From Actinomycetes bacterium (lineage in GTDB: Bacteria > Actinomycetota > Actinomycetes > Actinomycetales > Actinomycetaceae): a stretch of DNA of 16,916 bases. Location: contig JAEWHO010000041.1 of NCBI GenBank assembly GCA_023387755.1, positions 1 to 16,916 of the forward strand, given 5' to 3'. Each line of letters begins with the position of its first letter. Position 1 is the first letter of the stretch. Of the stretch, positions 7,154 through 12,938 are shown in pieces. The position numbers were made by a program, and so were the translations under genes. The notes beneath the pieces were generated by a model that was not told where the DNA came from, did no database searches, and was given only the letters and a program-made list of their open reading frames with translations.

Positions 7154-7834
7154 GTGTTACCGGTTGTGAAAGCATTACAGTGCAAACTGATTGTCTCCTG
7201 CCAGGCCTACCCGGGTGAGCCCCTGCGCCGCGCCGACATCACCGCCGCCATGTGCCAAGCGGTGGTGGCCGGGGGAGCGGGAGCCGTGCGCGTCCAAGGG
7301 GTGGCGGATATTGCAGCCGCCCGCCAAGCCGTGGACGTTCCGCTGGTCGGTTTGATTAAGTACGGCGACGACGGCGTTTACATCACGCCCTCTATCGCCC
7401 ACGCCCGGGCCTGCGCCTACGCGGGTGCCGAGATTATCGCGATCGATGCCACTCTGCGGGAACGCCACGGGGAGACTTTCGCTGCCGCCTGCGCAGCCAT
7501 CCACGCCGAATTCCCGGGCGTTGCCGTCATGGCGGACTGTGCCAGCGTGCCCGATGCGCTGGCGGCAGAAGAAGCGGGCGCGGATATTATCGGTACGACT
7601 TTAGCGGGCTATACGCCCGGCTACGAGTACGCCCGCGAGAAGACGCCCGGCATGGATGTGGAATTCATTGCGGAGGTGCTGGAGCGCGTCAGCGCTCCCG
7701 TCGTCGTCGAAGGGCGCATCCACACCCCCGCGGATCTGGCAACGGTCATGCAGATGGGGGCGCACGCGGCCTGTGTGGGCACGGCCATCACCCACCCCAC
7801 CACACTTACACGCTGGTTTAGCGAGAAACTGTAG
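7154..7834 (+). CDS. nanE: N-acetylmannosamine-6-phosphate 2-epimerase
   Basis: This 226-residue TIM-barrel enzyme converts ManNAc-6-P to GlcNAc-6-P, the last dedicated step of sialic-acid breakdown before NagA/NagB. Recognisable blocks are 'LIVSCQAYPGEPL' near the N-terminus, the catalytic lysine K69 in 'VGLIKYG', D98 in 'IIAIDAT', 'VMADCAS', 'DIIGTTLAGYT', and the catalytic glutamate E186 in 'VVEGRIHTPADL'. E. coli NanE is about the same length (229). The GTG start follows a strong ribosome binding site. The gap from nanK is 29 bases, and nanE is the last gene of the operon. No terminator hairpin is seen in the few bases between its TAG stop (7832-7834) and the structured leader of rplJ. 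This is the most specific marker that the operon is for amino-sugar/sialic-acid use. Confidence 0.93.
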   Translation: MLPVVKALQCKLIVSCQAYPGEPLRRADITAAMCQAVVAGGAGAVRVQGVADIAAARQAVDVPLVGLIKYGDDGVYITPSIAHARACAYAGAEIIAIDATLRERHGETFAAACAAIHAEFPGVAVMADCASVPDALAAEEAGADIIGTTLAGYTPGYEYAREKTPGMDVEFIAEVLERVSAPVVVEGRIHTPADLATVMQMGAHAACVGTAITHPTTLTRWFSEKL

Positions 7835-7840
7835 CTTATT

Positions 7841-7955
7841 TCACCTGCGCGGGAATGGCTGTTAAGGGGGCATCCCGTTAGTATGTAAGGGCCGAAGACC
7901 GCTGGTCTTCCCATCAGGGAAGCGAAGTTCGTGAAAACGGAACCCGCGCAGGTGA
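7841..7955 (+). promoter_or_regulatory. L10-type autoregulatory mRNA leader upstream of rplJ
   Basis: A perfect 13-bp long-range pair, 7841-7853 with 7943-7955 (TCACCTGCGCGGG with its complement), encloses about 90 nt. Inside are a perfect 7-bp hairpin GAAGACC-GCT-GGTCTTC (7894-7910) and a second hairpin 7927-7943 with a GAAA tetraloop (7933-7936) and one bulged G. The position directly before rplJ and the 'CCGAAGACCGCTGGT' core match the bacterial L10 leader, which is bound by the L10(L12)4 complex to limit its own operon. The kink-turn expected in such leaders was not verified by eye. The last base pair of the second hairpin overlaps the first bases of the closing helix at 7943. No convincing promoter was found upstream; it would have to overlap the end of nanE. 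Confidence 0.8.
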
Positions 7956-7970
7956 CGAGTTTGTACTGTA

Positions 7971-8002
7971 CCCCGTCGCTGCGCGCGCGGGGTTTTTATT
8001 TT
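7971..8002 (+). terminator. Intrinsic terminator/attenuator in the rplJ leader
   Basis: A GC-rich hairpin (7971-7992, CCCCG paired with CGGGG and an inner stem with one bulge) is followed directly by TTTTTATTTT (7993-8002). It is the only hairpin in the window with a classic U-tract. It sits between the L10 leader and the rplJ ribosome binding site, so transcription must read through it to express L10 and L12. Its 3' arm (GCGCGGG, 7985-7991) is complementary to CCCGCGC (7943-7949) in the leader's closing helix, which suggests a terminator/antiterminator switch. Confidence 0.85.
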
Positions 8003-8037
8003 GCTTCCACCTGATGGATGACCAGGGGCAATGATCG

Positions 8038-8046
8038 AAAGGAGGG
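8038..8046 (+). promoter_or_regulatory. Ribosome binding site of rplJ
   Basis: AAAGGAGGG lies just before ATG 8049 and sets that codon as the start. An in-frame ATG at 8031 would put the ribosome binding site inside the gene and add six residues not found in L10 proteins. Confidence 0.8.
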
Positions 8047-8048
8047 CC

Positions 8049-8570
8049 ATGGCGAGGCCTGATAAGGCAGCTGCCGTAGCTGAGATGGCGGAACTTTTCC
8101 GCTCCTCCAATGCGGTTGTGCTGACCGAATACCGGGGGCTTAAGGTGGAACAGCTCAAGGAGCTGCGCCGTTCGCTCGCCGGTCATGCAACCTACGCCGT
8201 GGCGAAGAACACCCTCGCTGCCATTGCTGCTAAGGAAGCCGATATGGAGGGCCTTGATGAGCTCTTCACCGGCCCCACCGCTATCGCATTTGTGAACGGT
8301 GAAGTTCCGGACGCTGCCAAGGCACTGCGTGATTTCGCCAAGGCGAACCCTCTGCTCGTGATCAAGGGCGGATATATGGACGGCCGGGCAATGTCCGCCG
8401 AAGAAGTATCCAAGCTCGCCGATCTCGAGTCTCGCGACGTCCTACTTGGAAAGGCCGCTGGCGTGCTCAAGGCCGCTATGTTCCAGGCCGCTTACGTACT
8501 CAACGCGCCGCTTTCCAAGGCCGTCCGCACTGTCGATGCCCTGCGCGAAAAGCAGGCAGCCGATTCTTAA
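8049..8570 (+). CDS. rplJ: 50S ribosomal protein L10
   Basis: This 173-residue L10 forms the base of the ribosomal stalk: it binds the GTPase-centre region of 23S rRNA with its N-terminal domain and holds L7/L12 dimers on its C-terminal helix. The N-terminus 'MARPDKAAAVAEMAELFRSS' and 'VVLTEYRGLKVEQLKELRRSL' are typical for actinobacterial L10, as is 'YAVAKNTLAAIAA'. The C-terminal helix ('FQAAYVLNAPLSKAVRTVDAL') is the L12 docking segment. L10 together with L12 is the usual repressor acting at the leader seen upstream. A 16-base palindrome spans its stop codon. The gap to rplL is 55 bases, with no separate promoter evident. Confidence 0.97.
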   Translation: MARPDKAAAVAEMAELFRSSNAVVLTEYRGLKVEQLKELRRSLAGHATYAVAKNTLAAIAAKEADMEGLDELFTGPTAIAFVNGEVPDAAKALRDFAKANPLLVIKGGYMDGRAMSAEEVSKLADLESRDVLLGKAAGVLKAAMFQAAYVLNAPLSKAVRTVDALREKQAADS

Positions 8571-8576
8571 GAATCG
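8561..8576 (+). repeat. Perfect palindrome across the rplJ stop codon
   Basis: The 16-base sequence CGATTCTTAAGAATCG is its own reverse complement and contains the TAA stop (8568-8570). In RNA it can fold as a 6-bp stem with a UUAA loop. A second small hairpin, CTGCT-CGCGT-AGCAG (8590-8604), follows before the rplL ribosome binding site. Both lie where L12 output is raised over L10 in other bacteria, but their function here is unknown. Confidence 0.6.
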
Positions 8577-8625
8577 ACGAACCACCCACCTGCTCGCGTA
8601 GCAGACATAAGGAAGGAAGCCACAC

Positions 8626-9018
8626 ATGGCCAAGCTCACCAATGAAGAGCTGCTCGACGTTTTCAAGGAAATGACCCTCGTTGAGCTGTCCGAATTCGTC
8701 AAGCTGTTCGAAGACACCTTCGAAGTTACCGCTGCTGCTCCCGTGGCTGCTGTTGCTGCTGGCGCTCCGGCTGCCGGTGGCGGCGAGGCTGGCGGCGGCG
8801 ACGAGAAGTCCGAATTCGATGTCGTGCTCGAATCCGTTGGCGACAAGAAGATCCAGGTAATCAAGGCCGTCCGCGCCATCACCTCCCTGGGCCTGAAGGA
8901 AGCCAAGGAACTCGTTGACTCCGCTCCGAAGCCGGTCCTCGAAGGCGCCGAGAAGGAAGCCGCCGAGAAGGCCAAGGAAGAGCTCGAAGCTGCTGGCGCT
9001 ACCGTTACCCTGAAGTAA
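8626..9018 (+). CDS. rplL: 50S ribosomal protein L7/L12
   Basis: This 130-residue stalk protein, present in several copies per ribosome, recruits and activates translational GTPases. Three parts are clear: the N-terminal dimerisation domain (about 1-33, 'LTNEELLDVFKEMTLVELSE'), an Ala/Gly/Pro-rich hinge (about 37-60), and the globular C-terminal domain (about 62-130) with 'KIQVIKAVRAITSLGLKEAK' and 'LVDSAPKPV', the factor-binding face. The acidic composition is as expected. ATG 8626 is preceded by GGAAGGA (8611-8617). It is cotranscribed with rplJ and followed by a strong hairpin at 9033-9069. Confidence 0.97.
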   Translation: MAKLTNEELLDVFKEMTLVELSEFVKLFEDTFEVTAAAPVAAVAAGAPAAGGGEAGGGDEKSEFDVVLESVGDKKIQVIKAVRAITSLGLKEAKELVDSAPKPVLEGAEKEAAEKAKEELEAAGATVTLK

Positions 9019-9032
9019 CTCACGCCCGCTTC

Positions 9033-9069
9033 ACGGTGAGCCCGCCCCACCCCGGGGCGGGCTCACCGT
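9033..9069 (+). terminator. Terminator hairpin after rplL
   Basis: A perfect 16-bp inverted repeat (9033-9048 with 9054-9069) has a five-base loop, 14 bases after the rplL stop. The trailing TGTATT is only a weak U-tract. It separates the stalk operon from the rpoBC unit, which has its own promoter. Partial read-through into rpoB is possible, as known for rplJL-rpoBC in other bacteria. Confidence 0.85.
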
Positions 9070-9181
9070 TGTATTACCCGCATACCTCGCTCTCCGCCGA
9101 CGGGGGAGACATACCCGTCACCGGCCTCGCGTCGCTCCCTTGACTGCACCTGGGGTGAGCAAAACCATAAGGGGTGCGGCC

Positions 9182-9210
9182 TGGACATTTACCGCATTTG
9201 CCCCTAGTGT
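9182..9210 (+). promoter_or_regulatory. Housekeeping-type promoter for rpoBC
   Basis: TGGACA (9182-9187, -35) and TAGTGT (9205-9210, -10) are separated by exactly 17 bases, close to the primary sigma consensus (TTGACA/TAnnnT) used in actinobacteria. Transcription would start near 9216-9218. It lies downstream of the rplL terminator and gives rpoBC its own transcription unit. Assignment is by pattern only. Confidence 0.65.
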
Positions 9211-9334
9211 AGAGAGTTGCGCTTATCGTGTCCGAGGTGGACTGAGAGCCGGCATCCATTGAACCGCGCGCAGGGTGATCACGGCACAGTACCAGATAGG
9301 GGCCGATAGGCGATTGCGTGCGCATGAGATCCGC

Positions 9335-9343
9335 AGGGAAGGA
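9335..9343 (+). promoter_or_regulatory. Ribosome binding site fixing the TTG start of rpoB
   Basis: AGGGAAGGA lies six bases before TTG 9350. It decides the start in favour of TTG 9350 ('LAASSTSHESATAIKN', the family N-terminus) over GTG 9275, which is in frame but has no proper ribosome binding site. Confidence 0.8.
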
Positions 9344-9349
9344 CACCCT

Positions 9350-12300
9350 TTGGCTGCCTCGAGCACCTCTCACGAATCGGCTACCGCCATTAAGAACCGC
9401 ACCGCTTCACGTCGCAAATCCTTTGCGAAAATTCACGAGCCGCTACAGGCTCCCGATCTACTGGGCCTGCAGCTAGACAGCTTCGAATGGCTGCTCGGAT
9501 CGGATGCTTGGCGTGAACGCGTTGCCGCCGCGAAAGAATCAGAGGGACGTGACGTCCCCGAAACGTCCGGCCTAGAAGAGATTTTCGCCGAGATTTCCCC
9601 GATTGAGGACCTCGGCCAGACCATGGAGCTCACCTTTAAAGAGCACCACTTCTACGAGCCTAAGTACACCGTGGAAGAATGCCGCGAAAAGAGCAAGACG
9701 TACGCAGCCCCGCTCTACGTCGTCGCGGAATTCATTAACCACGCCACGGATGAAATCAAATCCCAGACCGTCTTCATGGGCGACTTCCCGCTCATGACTG
9801 ATCGGGGAACTTTCATTATTAACGGCACCGAACGCGTCGTCGTCTCCCAGCTGGTCCGTTCCCCGGGCGTGTACTTTGAGCGCTCCGAGGACCGTACCAC
9901 CGGCCGGGATATCTACAATGCCAAGATCATCCCTTCCCGGGGGGCATGGCTGGAATTCGAGATCGATAAGCGTGACGCCGTCGGCGTACGTATCGACCGT
10001 AAGCGCAAGCAGTCCGTCACCCACTTCTTGCGGGCTCTCGGCATGACGACCGAAGATCTGCGTGAGGAGTTCGCAGACTACCCGGTGGTGTTGGAAAACC
10101 TGGAGAAGGACACCGTCACCACTCAGGAAGAAGCCCTGGTCGACATCTACCGCAAGATCCGTCCGGGCGAGCCGCCGAGCGCCGAGGCCGGCCGCAACCT
10201 GCTCAACAACTTCTACTTCACCGGCAAACGTTATGACCTGGCCAAGGTTGGGCGTTACAAGATGAATAAGAAGCTGGGTGTGGAGGCCCCGCTGACCGAG
10301 TCGGTGCTGCGGGTCGAAGACGTCGTCGCCACGATTAAGTACCTGGCGGCGCTGCACGCCCACCGCGAAACCGTCCCCGGCGTGCGCCGTGGCGAAGCCG
10401 TGGAGGTGCGGGTAGAAACCGACGATATTGACCACTTCGGCAACCGCCGTATCCGCGCCGTTGGTGAACTGATCCAGAATCAGGTGCGCACCGGCCTGGC
10501 CCGCATGGAACGCGTTGTACGCGAGCGCATGACCACCCAGGACGTCGAGGCCATCACCCCGCAGACCCTGATCAATATTCGCCCGGTGACGGCGGCGATC
10601 AAGGAGTTCTTCGGCACCTCCCAGCTCTCGCAGTTCATGGACCAGAACAACCCGCTGGCGGGCTTGACGCATAAGCGGCGCCTGTCCGCCCTCGGCCCGG
10701 GTGGTCTGTCCCGTGACCGCGCCGGCATGGAAGTGCGTGACGTGCACCCCTCCCACTACGGCCGCATGTGCCCGATTGAAACTCCGGAAGGCCCGAATAT
10801 CGGCCTCATCGGCTCACTGGCAACCTTCGGGCGGATTGACCCCTTCGGTTTCATCGAGACGCCGTACCGCAAGGTGCGCGATGGCAAGGTAACCGATGAG
10901 GTCGTGTACCTGACCGCCGACGACGAAGACCGCCACATTATCGCGCAGGCCAACGCTAAGCTCGATGATGATGGTCGCTTTATCGACGAGCGTGTACTGT
11001 GCCGCCTGTCTGGCGGTGAACCGGCTCTGATCGACGTGGACCGCGTGGACTACATGGACGTTTCTGCCCGCCAGATGGTGTCGGTGGCAACCGCCATGAT
11101 TCCCTTCCTCGAACACGACAACGCTAACCGCGCCCTTATGGGTGCGAATATGCAGCGCCAGGCAGTCCCGCTGGTCCGGCCCGTAGCGCCGCTCGTGGGC
11201 ACCGGTATGGAGCGTCGCGCCGCCGTCGACGCCGGTGACGTGCTGGTGGCGGAAGCCCCCGGCGTCGTCACCGAAGTGAGCGCGGATGTGGTGACCGTGG
11301 CTGAGGACTCCGGCCGCACTCGCAATTACCGCATCACCAAGTTCGCCCGCTCTAACCAGGGCAACGCCTACAACCAGCGCGTAGTCGCTAGCGAAGGTGA
11401 CCGGGTGGAGAAGGGCTCGGTCCTCGCCGATGGCCCCGCCACCGACGAAGGTGAGCTCTCGCTCGGCCAGAACCTGCTCGTGGCCTTCATGAGCTGGGAA
11501 GGCTACAACTACGAGGACGCCATCATCCTGTCCCAGCGCGTGGTGGCAGATGACCTCCTCACCTCGATCCACATTGAGGAATACGAGGCCGAAGCGCGCG
11601 ACTCCAAGCTGGGGCCGGAGGAAATCACCCGCGACCTGCCCAACGTCTCCGAAGATATGGTCGCCAACCTCGATGAGCGCGGCATTATCCGTATCGGTGC
11701 TGAGGTGACCGCAGGTGACATCCTCGTCGGTAAGGTCACCCCCAAGGGTGAAACCGAACTGACCAGTGAAGAGCGCCTCCTGCGCGCCATCTTCGGTGAG
11801 AAGGCTCGCGAGGTGCGCGACACCTCCACCCGCGTGCCCCACGGTGAATCCGGCATCGTCATCGGTGTGCGTGAGTTCAACGTCGAAGACGGCGATGACC
11901 TCGGTCCCGAGGTGACCCAGAAGGTCGTGGTCTACATCGCTCAGCGACGTAAGATCACCGACGGCGATAAGCTCGCTGGCCGTCACGGCAACAAGGGTGT
12001 TATCTCCAAGATCCTGCCGGTCGAAGATATGCCGTTCATGGAGGACGGCACCCCGGTGGATATCATCTTGAACCCGCTGGGTGTGCCCGGGCGTATGAAC
12101 CTCGGCCAGGTGATGGAATTGCACCTCGGCTGGATCGCTTCCCAGGGCTGGGACGTTACCGAACTGGCCAAGGCCGGGGAAGAATGGGTGAAGAACCTGC
12201 CGGAGGAAGCCCTCAAGGGCGAGCCCGGCTCCCTAGTAGCCTCCCCGGTCTTCGACGGTATTCAGCGCCCTGAACTGGAAGGCCTGCTCGAACACGTCTA

Positions 12301-12856
12301 CCCGAACCGCGACGGTGACCGCCTCGTTGGTACCGACGGTAAGGCCCGCCTGTTCGACGGCCGTTCCGGCGAACCCTTCCCGGACCCGATCTCGGTCGGC
12401 TACATGTACATCCTGAAGCTGCACCACCTGGTGGATGACAAGATCCACGCACGTGCCACCGGCCCGTACTCCATGATCACCCAGCAGCCGCTGGGCGGTA
12501 AGGCGCAGTTCGGCGGGCAGCGCTTCGGTGAGATGGAAGTGTGGGCGCTGGAAGCTTACGGCGCCGCCTATGCACTGCAGGAACTGCTGACGATCAAGTC
12601 TGACGACGTCACCGGCCGGGTGAAGGTCTATGAGTCGATCGTGAAGGGCGATAACATCCCCGAACCGGGTATGCCGGAATCATTCCGCGTGCTCATTAAG
12701 GAAATGCGTTCCCTGTGCCTGAACGTTGAGGCACTGGACGTGGATGGTAACGCTCTGGAATTGCGCGAGATGGAGGAAGAGGACCTGCGGGCATCGGAGG
12801 ACCTCGGCATTGACCTCGGTCGTCGTCCCGACGACGCGAGCTTCGACTCCTTCTGA
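9350..12856 (+). CDS. rpoB: DNA-directed RNA polymerase subunit beta
   Basis: This 1168-residue beta subunit is of normal actinobacterial length. It forms one pincer of RNA polymerase and part of the active site. The N-terminus 'SRRKSFAKIHEPLQAPDLLGLQ' and the end 'RRPDDASFDSF' are actinobacterial in style. The rifampicin-binding cluster begins at G422 ('GTSQLSQFMDQNNP') and keeps the usual sensitive residues: D431, H441 and S446 correspond to E. coli D516, H526 and S531. Also visible are 'GRMCPIETPEGPNIGLIGSL', 'YNYEDAIILS', 'RHGNKGVISKILPVEDMPF' and 'KAQFGGQRFGEMEVWALEAYG'. Translation starts at TTG with a good ribosome binding site. The gene is followed after 82 bases by rpoC. No insertions, frameshifts or rifampicin-resistance changes were seen in the cluster. 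Confidence 0.98.
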   Translation: MAASSTSHESATAIKNRTASRRKSFAKIHEPLQAPDLLGLQLDSFEWLLGSDAWRERVAAAKESEGRDVPETSGLEEIFAEISPIEDLGQTMELTFKEHHFYEPKYTVEECREKSKTYAAPLYVVAEFINHATDEIKSQTVFMGDFPLMTDRGTFIINGTERVVVSQLVRSPGVYFERSEDRTTGRDIYNAKIIPSRGAWLEFEIDKRDAVGVRIDRKRKQSVTHFLRALGMTTEDLREEFADYPVVLENLEKDTVTTQEEALVDIYRKIRPGEPPSAEAGRNLLNNFYFTGKRYDLAKVGRYKMNKKLGVEAPLTESVLRVEDVVATIKYLAALHAHRETVPGVRRGEAVEVRVETDDIDHFGNRRIRAVGELIQNQVRTGLARMERVVRERMTTQDVEAITPQTLINIRPVTAAIKEFFGTSQLSQFMDQNNPLAGLTHKRRLSALGPGGLSRDRAGMEVRDVHPSHYGRMCPIETPEGPNIGLIGSLATFGRIDPFGFIETPYRKVRDGKVTDEVVYLTADDEDRHIIAQANAKLDDDGRFIDERVLCRLSGGEPALIDVDRVDYMDVSARQMVSVATAMIPFLEHDNANRALMGANMQRQAVPLVRPVAPLVGTGMERRAAVDAGDVLVAEAPGVVTEVSADVVTVAEDSGRTRNYRITKFARSNQGNAYNQRVVASEGDRVEKGSVLADGPATDEGELSLGQNLLVAFMSWEGYNYEDAIILSQRVVADDLLTSIHIEEYEAEARDSKLGPEEITRDLPNVSEDMVANLDERGIIRIGAEVTAGDILVGKVTPKGETELTSEERLLRAIFGEKAREVRDTSTRVPHGESGIVIGVREFNVEDGDDLGPEVTQKVVVYIAQRRKITDGDKLAGRHGNKGVISKILPVEDMPFMEDGTPVDIILNPLGVPGRMNLGQVMELHLGWIASQGWDVTELAKAGEEWVKNLPEEALKGEPGSLVASPVFDGIQRPELEGLLEHVYPNRDGDRLVGTDGKARLFDGRSGEPFPDPISVGYMYILKLHHLVDDKIHARATGPYSMITQQPLGGKAQFGGQRFGEMEVWALEAYGAAYALQELLTIKSDDVTGRVKVYESIVKGDNIPEPGMPESFRVLIKEMRSLCLNVEALDVDGNALELREMEEEDLRASEDLGIDLGRRPDDASFDSF

Positions 12857-12864
12857 CGGGGCCG

Positions 12865-12886
12865 GCGGGGCGGCACGCCGCCCCGC
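12865..12886 (+). repeat. Hairpin in the rpoB-rpoC gap
   Basis: A perfect 9-bp GC-only stem (12865-12873 with 12878-12886) with a CACG loop lies eight bases after the rpoB stop. It has no U-tract. It may act as a pause, processing site or mRNA stabiliser between the two subunit genes; full termination would be harmful because no separate rpoC promoter is evident. Confidence 0.6.
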
Positions 12887-12922
12887 GGTCACAGCATCAG
12901 ACAACGGCTCTAAAGAAAAACT

Positions 12923-12935
12923 GAGGAAGTAGGAA
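12923..12935 (+). promoter_or_regulatory. Ribosome binding site region of rpoC
   Basis: GAGGAAGTAGGAA contains two possible Shine-Dalgarno cores, ending about nine and three bases before TTG 12939. It supports the TTG start. Which core is used cannot be told from sequence. Confidence 0.55.
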
Positions 12936-12938
12936 ATC

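Larger units (their letters stand above)
9071..9349 (+). other. Intergenic and 5' leader region before rpoB
   Basis: The gap between rplL and rpoB is 331 bases. It holds the rplL terminator, about 110 bases without recognised features, the promoter at 9182-9210, and a leader of about 135 nt. The leader has no obvious protein-coding content: a five-codon GTG reading frame at 9228-9245 and an in-frame GTG at 9275 are present but lack a good ribosome binding site. No riboswitch or long hairpin was recognised. Confidence 0.6.

Noticed and set aside
7805..7842. Promoter for rplJ overlapping the end of nanE (for example TAGCTT at 7832 or TATTTC at 7837)
   Set aside because: No acceptable -35 at the right distance, and transcription from these would start inside the closing helix of the leader.
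9140..9168. A second promoter for rpoB: TTGACT with a possible -10 near 9163-9168
   Set aside because: The -35 is good, but the sequence 17 bases on (AACCAT) lacks the TAnnnT pattern; the promoter at 9182-9210 fits better.
9228..9245. Five-codon GTG reading frame in the rpoB leader as a regulatory peptide
   Set aside because: No ribosome binding site and no stalling-type sequence; short frames like this are expected by chance.
9275..9349. GTG 9275 as the rpoB start, adding 25 residues
   Set aside because: No proper ribosome binding site, and RpoB relatives begin at the 'AASSTSHES' segment that follows TTG 9350.
10611..10700. Possible rifampicin-resistance changes in the rpoB cluster
   Set aside because: The residues matching E. 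coli D516, H526 and S531 are all the usual sensitive ones.
9572..12124. Long open frames on the minus strand inside rpoB, and similar ones in rpoC
   Set aside because: They mirror the GC-rich third codon positions of the sense genes, show no family features and have no ribosome binding sites.
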